64,000 bases of DNA from positions 4,863,501 to 4,927,500 of the forward strand of contig OU015670.1 of NCBI GenBank assembly GCA_907165275.2. Reading direction: 5' to 3'. Source of the stretch: Zygaena filipendulae (taxonomy: Eukaryota > Arthropoda > Insecta > Lepidoptera > Zygaenidae). This document shows positions 31,001-36,700 of this stretch, piece after piece. The translations under genes and the position numbers were made by a program. Positions within the stretch are counted from its first letter, which is position 1, and the number at the start of each line of letters is the position of its first letter. Under the pieces are notes generated by a model. It saw only the letters and a program-made list of their open reading frames with translations. It did no database searches and was not told the origin of the DNA.

Positions 31001-33775
31001 CTTTTTATAATCCCGGACTAAGGTCCGTATTCCAAAAGGTGACTCAGATCACATTTCACTTGAGATTAGTTTTGAGCACAGATCATAACTCAAGCGTATA
31101 TCTTATTATAGAATGCGTTTTAGGTTCTAATCACTTGAAACTAGTCTTGAGTAGAGATTCTGAACTCTGATTGGTTCTTATTACTTGAAACCAATGTTGA
31201 GTAGAGATTTTGACCTCTGATTGGTTGACACAATCACAGATAATATAATAATCCGTTCCACGCAGTTTCAACCGCCGGAGTAATAGTGTTTAGTGATTTT
31301 AACCAATTTTACGTACCTACCTAAAACGGGATGGAAGAATATAATTGTGGTTATAACGTAAGTAAGTAAATATAGTCAACCGAATTAGATCATTGAAGAC
31401 GATAATGATTATAATATTATCTTTGTTAGTTAATTTTACTTCTATGATTAAAACAAAATCAATTTTAATTTTATTTAAATATTTTTTATTGCGTATTGCT
31501 CTCACTAGAAATGTAAAATTAGATTATCGAAAAATGACAATTACAGCCTTTCGCTGCTCATATCAAATAAATTTTCATATCCTGGAAAATGCCCATGTTT
31601 CCAAAAATTCAAAACAATCTCGTTAGATCTATTCTCAAGAGTGGTCTTGACAGGACTTACGTAATCAAAGATCAAATCTTTGCTTCAGTGTAGTTTAATA
31701 CTCAAGTATCATTCTAGAATAAGGACATACTCAGTTGATTGTTGATTGATGAATCTCGTTTCAAGTAAGGTTCTAAAATTAAAGCTTTACTTGAAATTAG
31801 TTTTAAAACTAGATTCATGACTTGAGTAACTTTTTGGAATACGGGCCGGTCATTTGATATGCTTGCAACAATGTACCTATCTACAGGCTTTTTACAGTGT
31901 AAATTCATAAAGGTAAATTTATAAAGGTTTTTTACAATGTAAATTCATAAATAGGAATAAATTATTATAAAAAACCCAAATCTAGTGTGCCATCGACAGC
32001 GGAGCAGAGCTCAAGCTACCGGTACACGGTGGTTAATGGAACAAGGCGATCGTGTCGAGGATTACTGCCTTGTGCATTATTATTATTATACATTAACTGT
32101 GTGGATACTGCTCGAACTGACGCGCTGTGCCGTCCGCAGCGGGCGCGCCGGTGATCGCGCACGCGGGCAAGCCGGCCGTGTCGCCGCGGAAGGCCGTCTT
32201 CACGGGCATGCAGGCGTCGCCGGGTGAGCGCCGTTTGGTTTGGTTTTACAGCACCCTTGGTCACCATCGGAGCCAAGTATTTGAATGCTTAAAACGACAC
32301 GATTATAGATATTATGGGGCAGGTGGAATGTGATAAGAATTTGCGAATTGATTCTGAGTGTTTAGTACCTATGTACATATTTACGACAGCAAAAACTAAT
32401 TATTAATAAAGCTGTCTGGTACCCATAGTACAAGTTGTGCTTAGTTATATAATATGTGGCACATAGACATATTATCACCAGTGATTTATATGTGTTTCTT
32501 CCTGAATAATGGTGAACTTGATATATCCTTATTTATTTGGATAAATTATGATGAACGACAATAAATATATTTATTATTATTATATCATTATGTGGTCGAC
32601 AGCGGCGCCGGTGAACAAACAGCAAATGCCGGCGGAGCCACCTGCGCCCGCACCCGCACCGGTGCCACCTGGCGGCTGCAGGAAGGTAACACTACACTTT
32701 GTGCGAAGTATGTAGGTTTTTGGTAATGGGCATGTTGACTAATTTTTATTTTTTAGTCCGTCTTGTAGATTATTAAAAAATATTGGACACGTATTTTTTC
32801 TTTTTTTACGTAATCAAAAAATAACGGCGATATATTGAGTTGAAATTTCGCGTGACGTCACTATTCTGACAATTTGTATGGCCGTTTTGCGGTTAGTGAC
32901 GTCACGACCTCCTCATCCTAAACTTTAATGCGCTTTATCTCTGTATATTTTAATTTATTTAAAAAAGCAAAAAATACGTGTCTATTGTTTTTTTATTTTC
33001 TAACTGACGGACTAAATAGAATTTTGATTTTCAATAGTAGTCAACATCCCTATTCCCTGAATTAAAACTAAATCAACAAGAAGCTGTAGGTACATTTTAA
33101 AATTCAACTAAACGAATAAGACGCACATCAGTCGTGCTATTTGATGTATGGGAGGTACATTATGAGCGATCCGTGTTGCGCAGGAGCCGACGCGTGAGGT
33201 GGTGACGGAGCGCGGCTGCCGCTCCCGGCACGCGGTGCGGGGCGCGCGCTGCGGGGGCGGCTGCGGCAGGGGGGGCTGCTGCGCGCCCAGGAAGACCAGG
33301 AAGAGGCAGGTGGGTATATTGGGGGGAAGGGGCTGAAAAGGGGCAGGTAGGCGCCGGGGGGTGCAATGGAATATAGAGCTCGTGCCCAGAAAGACAAGGA
33401 AGAGGCAGGTGAGTACATGGGGGGGGATCGTAGCCCAATGAAGTAAGCAAGTAGGAGGGATGAGGAAGGAAGGTGTCGGAGGGCAGAGTACGCGCCCAAG
33501 AAGACGTATAAGTGGATGGACGAGCGTGGGGGTCGGAACGCAGGGGTGGCAAGACGCTACTGCACCCCAAGAAGAGCGGTCTCCGTGCTCCATATTGCTT
33601 CTTTGCAACGCAAACCACTAAACACCATGTTTTCGAATTCATCATATTGGTGTTCTCTTATCCACAGATCCGGCTGATCTGCGCGGACGGAACGCGCTTC
33701 ATGAAAGAGATAGAGGTAGTGCGCAAATGCGCGTGCGGGAAGAAGTGCCCACGCACGTCCCCGTTCCTGCATTGA
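6893..33775 (+). CDS. slit: slit: 33 coding exons, 3' part of the gene (5' end outside window)
   Basis: Slit is a large secreted extracellular-matrix protein that binds Robo receptors and repels axons and migrating cells. The 33 exons join in frame into 1,391 residues. Domain order is the rest of LRR domain D1, full D2, D3 and D4 (each with Cys-rich N- and C-caps), EGF1-6, a laminin-G domain, EGF7, a Pro/Ala-rich linker and a C-terminal cystine knot ending CACGKKC plus a short tail. This order and many local motifs ([44 protein letters not shown]) match Drosophila Slit. Missing upstream are the signal peptide, the first LRR N-cap and two repeats. LRR exons are 72 or 144 bp, with most introns in phase 2 inside the last Leu codon. 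Splice sites are inferred by reading frame and homology, not transcripts. Several introns carry transposons, which accounts for the 27-kb span. Confidence 0.96.
7279..7523 (+). repeat. Lepidopteran interspersed repeat with (CATC)n
   Basis: Full-length type copy from tactagctgtgccccgcgg to ataatattagtaggat, with a run of about ten CATC/ATCC units at 7441-7482, in the slit intron before exon 2. Confidence 0.78.
7628..7789 (+). CDS. slit: slit exon 2: D1 last LRR and first half of C-cap
   Basis: Codes [15 protein letters not shown] then [12 protein letters not shown], the repeat followed by the start of the LRR C-terminal cap. The Trp usual after CDC in this cap is replaced (CDCRVARL). The donor is gtgagt, phase 2. 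Confidence 0.93.
7851..8001 (-). repeat. Lepidopteran interspersed repeat, truncated copy
   Basis: Reverse orientation, from actaatatgtgaaagtg through catgcacgttgtcag to ttcccgcgggaag. The 5' end is missing. Confidence 0.72.
8102..8172 (+). CDS. slit: slit exon 3: rest of D1 C-cap
   Basis: 71-bp exon giving [20 protein letters not shown] and the final cap Cys (ICS). Acceptor caccag, donor gtaagt. The phases agree with both neighbours. Confidence 0.88.
8312..8485 (-). repeat. Lepidopteran interspersed repeat, degraded copy
   Basis: Reverse orientation; gttacgttttcacgccttaa through tactttttatccagg to gtgtgaaacagctggg, just before slit exon 4. Confidence 0.68.
8532..8676 (+). CDS. slit: slit exon 4: D2 N-cap
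   Basis: Codes a Cys-rich LRR N-cap ([24 protein letters not shown]) ending ATIPHRATE. The exon is strongly GC- and CpG-rich, unlike the flanking introns. Confidence 0.93.
8961..9096. mobile_element. Palindromic MITE (AGAAAACTAAGGAACG ends), copy 1
   Basis: ctatagaaaactaaggaacg at the left is matched by the inverse cgttccttagttttct at the right, so the element folds back on itself. A second copy lies at 14788-14918. Confidence 0.65.
9099..9186. repeat. Two 44-bp direct repeats
   Basis: The block agattggcaacttggc...ttgttttt occurs twice in a row (9099-9142, 9143-9186) with three differences. It also follows the second AGAAAACTAAGG MITE in degraded form (near 14911), so it may belong to that element. 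Confidence 0.7.
9437..9580 (+). CDS. slit: slit exon 5: D2 LRR1-LRR2
   Basis: 144 bp, two repeats: [15 protein letters not shown] and [17 protein letters not shown]2 is the domain known in the family to bind Robo. Confidence 0.95.
9862..10066 (-). repeat. Unclassified ~200-bp repeat, copy 1
   Basis: Shares cacaatattcctaaaactgt, gtgactaag and gcaaacttgcctaaaactt with the inverted copy at 47738-47921. No coding. Confidence 0.6.
10238..10309 (+). CDS. slit: slit exon 6: D2 LRR3
   Basis: 72-bp single-repeat exon coding [16 protein letters not shown]. Phase 2 to phase 2. AT-rich compared with the exons around it. Confidence 0.94.
10803..10874 (+). CDS. slit: slit exon 7: D2 LRR4
   Basis: 72-bp exon coding [18 protein letters not shown]. 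Acceptor atttcag, donor gtaagt. Confidence 0.94.
10958..11029 (+). CDS. slit: slit exon 8: D2 LRR5
   Basis: 72-bp exon coding [19 protein letters not shown]. It follows an 83-bp intron, the shortest seen in this gene. Confidence 0.94.
11147..11310 (+). CDS. slit: slit exon 9: D2 C-cap
   Basis: Codes [20 protein letters not shown] then [13 protein letters not shown] and EETFKCK, the D2 C-cap and one of the most conserved stretches of Slit. Confidence 0.96.
11341..11495 (-). repeat. Retroposon fragment (ttgaattttgaatt tail), copy 1
   Basis: On the minus strand it reads ctgagtttcttgtcagttct...cctaagtaataaagagctt...ttgaattttgaat, and matches 49255-49412 in the other orientation and part of 19524-19600. 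Looks like a retroposon 3' end. Confidence 0.62.
12132..12374. mobile_element. Palindromic MITE (CGGCCGCACTCAGAGTC ends), copy 1
   Basis: Near-complete 243-bp palindrome: TTACGGCCGCACTCAGAGTC at the left and its inverse at the right, with a second inner pair (caattaacattaatt). It ends about 50 bp before the slit exon 10 acceptor. Confidence 0.78.
12425..12590 (+). CDS. slit: slit exon 10: D3 N-cap
   Basis: GC-rich exon coding [38 protein letters not shown]. The loop between the second Cys pair is Ala/Pro-rich and longer than usual. The acceptor lies about 50 bp downstream of a palindromic MITE. Confidence 0.92.
12922..13013 (+). CDS. slit: slit exon 11: D3 LRR1
   Basis: Codes [20 protein letters not shown] to LDFRNN. 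It ends in phase 1, unlike the usual phase-2 LRR boundary. Confidence 0.94.
13164..13290 (+). CDS. slit: slit exon 12: D3 LRR2-LRR3
   Basis: Codes [40 protein letters not shown]. Enters in phase 1 and leaves in phase 2. Confidence 0.94.
13525..13596 (+). CDS. slit: slit exon 13: D3 LRR4
   Basis: 72-bp exon coding [19 protein letters not shown]. Acceptor cttccag, donor gtgagt. Confidence 0.94.
13972..14214. mobile_element. Palindromic MITE (CGGCCGCACTCAGAGTC ends), copy 2
   Basis: Same family and same length as the copy at 12132, again ending about 45 bp before an exon acceptor (slit exon 14). Confidence 0.78.
14260..14420 (+). CDS. slit: slit exon 14: D3 C-cap
   Basis: Codes [16 protein letters not shown] then [13 protein letters not shown] and PQHFKC. 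Very GC-rich. The acceptor (accgcag) lies 45 bp after a palindromic MITE. Confidence 0.93.
14466..14786. mobile_element. ISL2EU-like MITE copy 2
   Basis: Starts GGGGATGTTGACTA and ends AGTCAACATGCCC, flanked by AT on both sides. It holds two TGACGTCA sites (near 14615 and 14660) in opposite arms. Confidence 0.8.
14788..14918. mobile_element. Palindromic MITE (AGAAAACTAAGGAACG ends), copy 2
   Basis: ctatagaaaactaaggaacg at the left and ttcgttagttttctat at the right. It abuts the end of the ISL2EU-like MITE at 14786. Confidence 0.6.
14951..15250. repeat. Degenerate 20-bp minisatellite
   Basis: At least eight units in strict 20-bp register from 14951 to 15110 (type ccacgcacgagtcacttgtc), an interruption that includes an inverted unit (atgcgtgagacaagggac), then about four more units to 15250. 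Units differ by several bases each. No coding function seen. Confidence 0.8.
15346..15475 (+). CDS. slit: slit exon 15: D4 N-cap
   Basis: Codes [35 protein letters not shown]. All four N-cap Cys are present. Phase 1 in, phase 2 out. Confidence 0.94.
15690..15885 (-). repeat. Lepidopteran interspersed repeat (related second type)
   Basis: Contains tactgaaccgattttgaaaattctttcact followed by the shared ttcctacgggaactccga and gtgaaaccgcgag core. Similar to 45955-46161. Confidence 0.65.
16099..16276 (+). CDS. slit: slit exon 16: D4 LRR1-LRR2 and start of LRR3
   Basis: Codes [50 protein letters not shown]. It ends in phase 0 and is followed by the 3-kb intron that holds the Tc1 element. D4 mediates Slit dimerisation in the family. 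Confidence 0.95.
16624..17336. repeat. Duplicated repeat blocks on the left of the Tc1 element
   Basis: The block tcggaaagtaggtctgaagt...aatcgctttcaactg occurs at 16629-16707 and again at 17247-17325. A second block at 17031-17235 (attcactcattttttcttta ... ggataacaatgtactatt, with an inverted ggcgcc core) reappears at 18974-19172. The Tc1 element lies between these copies. Confidence 0.65.
17413..18969 (+). mobile_element. Complete Tc1-like transposon in a slit intron
   Basis: Terminal inverted repeats of about 27 bp match perfectly (CACACATCAAAAGTGTCTAG at the left, inverse at the right), each flanked by TA, the standard Tc1/mariner target duplication. The 1,557-bp element holds one intact transposase gene. 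Same strand as slit, in the intron 16277-19275. Perfect ends and an open frame suggest a recent insertion. Confidence 0.92.
17675..18700 (+). CDS. Tc1-type transposase
   Basis: Cut-and-paste DNA transposase of 341 residues, acting on the element's own ends in the nucleus. The N-terminus holds helix-turn-helix domains ([44 protein letters not shown]). The catalytic core shows FSDESRF (first Asp), [10 protein letters not shown] (second Asp) and [12 protein letters not shown] (Glu). There are 34 residues between the second Asp and the Glu, so DD34E, typical of Tc1. I prefer the Met at 17675 (MERRRHL) to an in-frame Met at 17573, because the family starts there. No stop or frameshift, so it may be active. 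Confidence 0.93.
   Translation: MERRRHLSREEMLRAVGMIEAGSRQHTVALALNTSQSVISRLWRRYRSTGTVAERHGGRYRCTTRRQDRYIQILTRRAPTITAMMLAVRLHHSSGNLISDQTVRNRLHEVNLHSRRPLRVPPIAMHNRRIRYQWALEHRNWAEEQWRFVCFSDESRFGMRPDTRRIRHWRTPGRQQRLKSCQEVHPYSGGTIMVWAGIWIGGRTELIWIRGNLNAQIYAETIVSDVIVPLQVQIGPLFQLMHDNARPHTARVVRQTLAAANINVLPWPAQSPDLNPIEHAWDMLQRRALPNMEGIQSQEDLFLLLERTWAAIPQRDLDELILSMPNRCSCVVSVRGRNTDY
19276..19385 (+). CDS. slit: slit exon 17: D4 last repeats
   Basis: Codes [20 protein letters not shown] and [15 protein letters not shown]. Acceptor ctacag, donor gtgagt, phase 0 to phase 2. Confidence 0.94.
19722..19891 (+). CDS. slit: slit exon 18: D4 C-cap
   Basis: Codes [37 protein letters not shown] and AFVCQ, the D4 C-cap, closely matching fly Slit. 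Confidence 0.95.
20252..20290. repeat. (GT)n microsatellite at slit acceptor
   Basis: tgttgtgtgtgtgtgtgtgt followed by gcgtgtgtcgcgg, ending 10 bp before exon 19, so it occupies the polypyrimidine region. Confidence 0.85.
20301..20514 (+). CDS. slit: slit exon 19: EGF1 and start of EGF2
   Basis: Codes [32 protein letters not shown], then [20 protein letters not shown]. The frame requires the donor gtcagt at 20515, after TTC CA, so that the next exon restores F-H-C-A-C. A (GT)n tract lies just upstream of the acceptor. Confidence 0.93.
22391..22530 (+). CDS. slit: slit exon 20: end of EGF2 and most of EGF3
   Basis: Codes [43 protein letters not shown]3 has the DIDDC calcium-binding type start. 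The preceding intron is 1.9 kb and AT-rich. Confidence 0.94.
22894..23063 (+). CDS. slit: slit exon 21: end of EGF3, EGF4, start of EGF5
   Basis: Codes [34 protein letters not shown] and [11 protein letters not shown]. Ends in phase 0 at donor gtcggt. Confidence 0.94.
23361..23380. repeat. Poly-G tract
   Basis: About 18 consecutive G inside the slit intron before exon 22. Confidence 0.85.
23481..23657 (+). CDS. slit: slit exon 22: rest of EGF5, start of EGF6
   Basis: Codes [25 protein letters not shown], then [19 protein letters not shown] and an Ala run. The stretch before TSPC corresponds to the region where Slit is cleaved into N and C fragments in other animals. Whether it is cleaved here is inference. 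Confidence 0.92.
23995..24068 (+). repeat. Retroposon 3' tail with (AATA)n
   Basis: aatgccgcaaggcattaagt, gtgcaataaag and about six aaata/aataaat units, a 3' end typical of insect non-LTR elements. Same family as 4608-4690. Confidence 0.65.
24202..24238. mobile_element. End fragment of the CGGCCGCACTCAGAGTC MITE
   Basis: Only the right terminus (taaatcgactctgagtgcgg) remains. Confidence 0.6.
24533..24608 (+). CDS. slit: slit exon 23: middle of EGF6 (tandem acceptor)
   Basis: 76 bp coding [15 protein letters not shown] then [10 protein letters not shown]. The acceptor is a tandem cagcag. Use of the upstream AG would start the exon at 24530 and add one Gln. The segment before YLCKC lengthens the EGF6 loop relative to fly Slit. 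Confidence 0.85.
24630..24825 (+). repeat. Lepidopteran interspersed repeat (CCGCGG-core family), copy
   Basis: actagctgttcca through gtccttttctgcactcctga, atgatcggttgagccgttaa, cacatttgcatttataa. Directly follows slit exon 23. Confidence 0.72.
25092..25193 (+). CDS. slit: slit exon 24: end of EGF6, start of laminin-G domain
   Basis: Codes [20 protein letters not shown] and [13 protein letters not shown]. The donor gtgcgt, phase 1, is weaker than the gtgagt used elsewhere. Confidence 0.94.
25603..25928. mobile_element. ISL2EU-like MITE copy 3
   Basis: TGGGATGTGGACTA at the left, AGTCAACATGCCC at the right, AT on both flanks. Two TGACGTCA sites about 45 bp apart. Confidence 0.8.
26022..26154 (+). 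CDS. slit: slit exon 25: laminin-G
   Basis: Codes [38 protein letters not shown]. Donor gtaaga, phase 2. Confidence 0.95.
26165..26705. repeat. Degenerate ~35-bp tandem repeat
   Basis: Recurring gggagacacgagcg, acaggtagagctagc and variants, interrupted by unrelated sequence at about 26290-26465. Lies in the intron between slit exons 25 and 26. Confidence 0.65.
26797..26906 (+). CDS. slit: slit exon 26: laminin-G
   Basis: Codes [37 protein letters not shown]. Nearly the same as fly Slit over this stretch. Confidence 0.96.
26957..27128 (+). repeat. Lepidopteran interspersed repeat, copy
   Basis: ctgttccccgcggtttcatc, acaacgtgtatgcaaaattt, aacaaactcacattcccat. Internal deletion relative to longer copies. 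Confidence 0.72.
27217..27421. repeat. 29-bp minisatellite, about seven units
   Basis: Unit aaggccacagcatttgtata plus cgtaatagt, repeated at 29-bp spacing with few changes, ending about 55 bp before slit exon 27. Confidence 0.85.
27476..27589 (+). CDS. slit: slit exon 27: laminin-G
   Basis: Codes [20 protein letters not shown] to NITSFK. The intron before it ends in a 29-bp tandem repeat. Confidence 0.95.
27920..28041. mobile_element. Short foldback element
   Basis: gtgcggaac...cattgcaactagttccgac at the left is mirrored by gtcggaactctttgcaatga and ttccgcac at the right. About 120 bp with a ctcaccttcggctgcg core. Confidence 0.5.
28802..28959 (+). CDS. slit: slit exon 28: end of laminin-G and linker
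   Basis: Codes [20 protein letters not shown], then an Ala/Gly/Glu/Pro-rich linker ending GRHHQ. The donor gtacgc lies inside a 25-bp tandem repeat whose units each carry another cag-gt, so alternative donors exist. Confidence 0.9.
28951..29110. repeat. 25-bp tandem repeat overlapping the slit exon 28 donor
   Basis: Unit gtgcgcaccacggcaccacc plus atcag. Copies begin at 28960, 28985, 29010 and 29035, with weaker ones at 29060 and 29088. The first copy is the splice donor of exon 28 itself (cag-gtacgc), and the three next full units each offer cag-gtgcgc. Confidence 0.85.
29278..29502. mobile_element. MITE (GGAGCTAGGATGCGCAACACG ends), copy 1
   Basis: GGAGCTAGGATGCGCAACAC at the left and its inverse at the right, inner atcgacacgacaaatatttg. 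A copy in the opposite orientation lies at 49466-49701. Confidence 0.75.
29601..30426. mobile_element. 826-bp terminal-repeat element, copy 1
   Basis: Ends GGTCCGTATTCCAAAAGGTG and (inverse) TTTTTGGAATACGGGCC. Flanked by TTA on both sides, a 3-bp duplication as in PIF/Harbinger-type elements. No transposase; short open frames of 62 and 77 codons look like chance. By eye the same as the copy at 31022-31847. Confidence 0.82.
30643..30772 (+). CDS. slit: slit exon 29: EGF7
   Basis: Codes [38 protein letters not shown], a full six-Cys EGF. Phase 0 in, phase 1 out at gtgcgt. It is bracketed by two copies of an 826-bp transposon. Confidence 0.93.
31022..31847. mobile_element. 826-bp terminal-repeat element, copy 2
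   Basis: Same length and, as far as I can read, the same sequence as copy 1, in the same orientation, 1,421 bp further on. I see no TTA duplication around this copy. Confidence 0.82.
32140..32223 (+). CDS. slit: slit exon 30: linker
   Basis: 84 bp, codes [20 protein letters not shown] then FTGMQASP. No domain. Placed by frame, by splice sites and by its position between EGF7 and the cystine knot. Confidence 0.75.
32603..32685 (+). CDS. slit: slit exon 31: Pro/Ala linker
   Basis: Codes [20 protein letters not shown] then a Cys and RK, leading into the C-terminal knot. Acceptor gacag, donor gtaaca, phase 0. Linker sequences vary widely, so support is frame and splice signals. Confidence 0.78.
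32728..33051. mobile_element. ISL2EU-like MITE copy 4
   Basis: GGGCATGTTGACTAATTTTT at the left, TAGTCAACATCCCT at the right, AT on both flanks. Two TGACGTCA sites. In the intron between slit exons 31 and 32, opposite in orientation to copies 2 and 3. Confidence 0.8.
33184..33309 (+). CDS. slit: slit exon 32: cystine knot, first part
   Basis: Codes [20 protein letters not shown], then [11 protein letters not shown] and RKTRKRQ. The Cys spacing fits the C-terminal cystine knot. The end of the exon with its donor is imperfectly repeated downstream in the intron. Confidence 0.92.
33283..33520. repeat. Imperfect tandem copies of the slit exon 32 end
   Basis: The exon end gcgcccaggaagaccaggaa + gaggcag-gtggg recurs at about 33381-33412 as cgtgcccagaaagacaagga + agaggcag-gtgag, and more weakly at 33489-33513. 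The spacing of the first two is 99 bp. They carry decoy donors. Confidence 0.75.
33668..33775 (+). CDS. slit: slit exon 33: cystine knot end and stop
   Basis: Codes [35 protein letters not shown] and stop TGA. The tail after the last Cys is 8 residues, longer than in fly Slit, which ends one residue after it. Confidence 0.95.
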   Translation: MRLICADGTRFMKEIEVVRKCACGKKCPRTSPFLH

Positions 33776-36700
33776 GGCGACGCTATCGAGAGTGCGCGCT
33801 AAATGAAACGTGTCCGTGATTATTCGCGTACGTGAAATGGAATATGATTCAACTTTATTTTGAACTGTCAACGAAGTCGGTTAAAAAAAAAGACATTTTT
33901 GTCTTTTTGTCTGTACGATCGATATCGATGTCGAATCGAATGATTTCTACAAGAAAAAAAATGCTTTTTCTGCTAAGTATTTATATAGTAGATATTTTAA
34001 ATTCGCACTATTATTTGGAATTCGTGTATATGATAACTTATCCGTAAGACAATAGTTTATAACGGTCGCACTCAAGTCGTTTTAATTATTACTTAATTTT
34101 AAGTAAAGATTTTTAAAACAAAATTGCCGCAATCAGCGATACTCATTAAATTTATGTTAATTGGCATTGGACTAATTAAGTTAAATTTAGTTAAATACCA
34201 ATTAACATTAATCTAATGAACGTGTCTGATTACTGCAATTTTGTTTTAAAAATCTTTACTTAAAATTAATTAATCAAACGCCCCTGAGTGCGGCCGTAAA
34301 GCACAATTTGGAATTATCTGTGCGATAATATTATTTATCTGGCAACAACTGAATCTGAAAAAACAAATGGCTACCGAAACGATAATAATTCAATTGGCAA
34401 CACTAAAACATATCGCAGCCACAGACAATAATTTTTTTGAATTTTTGGAGCATGTTGGATAAATTATTAATTTGTAACCGATTGCGTTGGGACGAATGGT
34501 ATGTACCTACGTACTGTTTTTTAATACCTTTTCTATACATAGTGTATTCAAAATATGTAATATTCGATAAATAAGTATCAATACAATTATATATCTTGGA
34601 TAAATTAGGAGAATAGATCGTCTACTATATTAAATGTTTAAAATAACGAATTTACTCGCCCGTTCGCGATAGGTTGTCTATACAGTATACATCTAAAGAT
34701 GAAATTTAAAATGAGTAGTTACGGCCTAAATGAAATGCGTACTCAGTCTAGGTATACCTACATACTATAAAGTATAAGTTATCACGATGGCATAAAAGAT
34801 GTAAAAGAATGCCATACTATAAACTTTACCCAAAGCACTAATTTGATATTGCTTTAATTCGACAACAGATCTTTGTGTTCATTTAATTAGATTATTTTAA
34901 TATCGACCTAAATATTGTAAGTATAATATAAATTAAACTATTTATTTTAAAGTATTATTATGTTAAATTCATAACATTTTTTTATTACTAATAGTTTTTA
35001 TGTTTCGATCTGAGGCGGCAAATTCTCTGAACTAAATTTTTTACTAATTTCATTTAGCTTAGAGACTTTTCGCCTGAGAAATAGGACACAAATAGCTTAC
35101 TTAGTATTTAAGATAAAATAAGGAACATAAGTTTTGGCAGCTTAAGAATAGAAACACTAGAAATCTACATCTTATATTTAAAGCTACAACCTACCTTAAT
35201 AAAATACCCAAACAGCACATGCAAAATGCATTTGAAAGCTTTAATGCGTATCAAATTCAAAGATTCAAAGAATTATTCAAAGATTGTAAAAACAAAGTAT
35301 TTTTTTATTTTATATAGTACCATGGACTAATTTATTGGTCCATGTATAGTACCTATAATAATAATTTATTTATTTGCGAAGTCAGTATAAAAAGGACAGC
35401 ATACAAACATTTACCTATATAACACGTTTGCTTGGTTTCCATGACACAAGCTAATAATAGCTTAATGTGAGATAAGTAGATATATGTTGTGAAGTGGATT
35501 ATTATTAATGTTTAATACCATTATCGAATATATATATTGGGTGAAATAAAAGGCCATGGTTGCAAAGTGCGCTATTTATTGCAAATTTTACTTATTAGAA
35601 ATATCCTTATAATTTGCCAAAAATATTAAAAAATATGAACGTATTGTTTTTTTTTAGTCACCCGCGAGTCGATAGTCGAACCAGTGAAATGGTTAAATAA
35701 AAGAATTTTGTGTTGTGTTTTAATGATAGTTATCATAATAAAATAAATACAATATGTATTATGTTAATTTAACGTACATACAGAAACCATCAAATTGAAC
35801 ATATATTTTAAATTAACACTAACATAACATACTAAAATTAAAATTTAAAATAATTAAATTAATTTCATTGAATAAAATTTATCGTCAAAATAATTTAAAA
35901 TTACAAGCATAATTAACATTTTAAATTGAAAAGTATTTCTGAACTGTAAAAAATCTATCTTATCACTACATTTCTTGGACCACGACTTGTTTATTTCCAT
36001 CTTTTCTAATTTATATCCACCTGTAGAATTTTACCAAAACTTAGACGCAATGTTTAAGTGACCTATAGCGTCTCTAACCCAGTGTTTAAAGCACATATAA
36101 ATATTATATTACAGATACGAGCTTTACTTTAATTCAAAATTCCGCGCGAAACTTGAAGCACAAAAACAACTGATGTGTGCGTAGAATGACGCGAAATTAC
36201 GTAGTAAGATGGTTCCACCGCCCGTGAAATTGCGTCAATCTGCGTGCGCAGAATGGTGTTCTATTAATTCTATGATCTTAAAGCAAACTAAACTTTGTAG
36301 CAACTAGCACCAACGTCACTGATACAGATCGGTTTGATAATAGTAGATTTTACAAACGAGTGCACAAAACGAACCATCTTTATCCGAGACATACCAGCCC
36401 GAGCCGAAGGCGAGGGTTGATAGTAATGTCGAGGATAAAATGGTTTTGTGGACGAGTTATAAACTCTGCTTTTCACTTCGATTGCGAGGAAATAAAACAG
36501 TAGTATAACATAACATTTCTTTAATTTAAAATTCAAAGTAAAATTCTTTGCCGATACGTTAATGCACTTGTGCACAAAATTCGATTTCGTGCAGCCTATA
36601 CCTATCTTGCACAAACAAGCACTTGCAGAGCAGGAGAAGTTTTTCAGGAGAAAATTGTTTTTCATTCATTCTTTGGGTCTTTATTGCTAGAAGAAATGTG

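Noticed and set aside
29896..31626. Pairs of identical 62- and 77-codon frames
   Set aside because: They are identical because the 826-bp element is duplicated. No domain, Lys/Ile-rich, and no start context; not taken as genes.
33310..33408. Alternative slit isoform using the donor at 33409
   Set aside because: The 99-bp extension is a multiple of three but contains an in-frame TGA after eight codons, so it would not give a full knot.
33108..33645. Three long Pro/Ser-rich minus-strand frames (120-166 codons)
   Set aside because: Antisense of slit exon 32 and the tandem repeats after it. The Pro-rich appearance follows from repeated G runs on the plus strand.
36288..36665. 125-codon minus-strand frame
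   Set aside because: Contains pieces resembling the repeat near 27960-28010 (gagccgaaggcgagggttg); no family features or splice partners.
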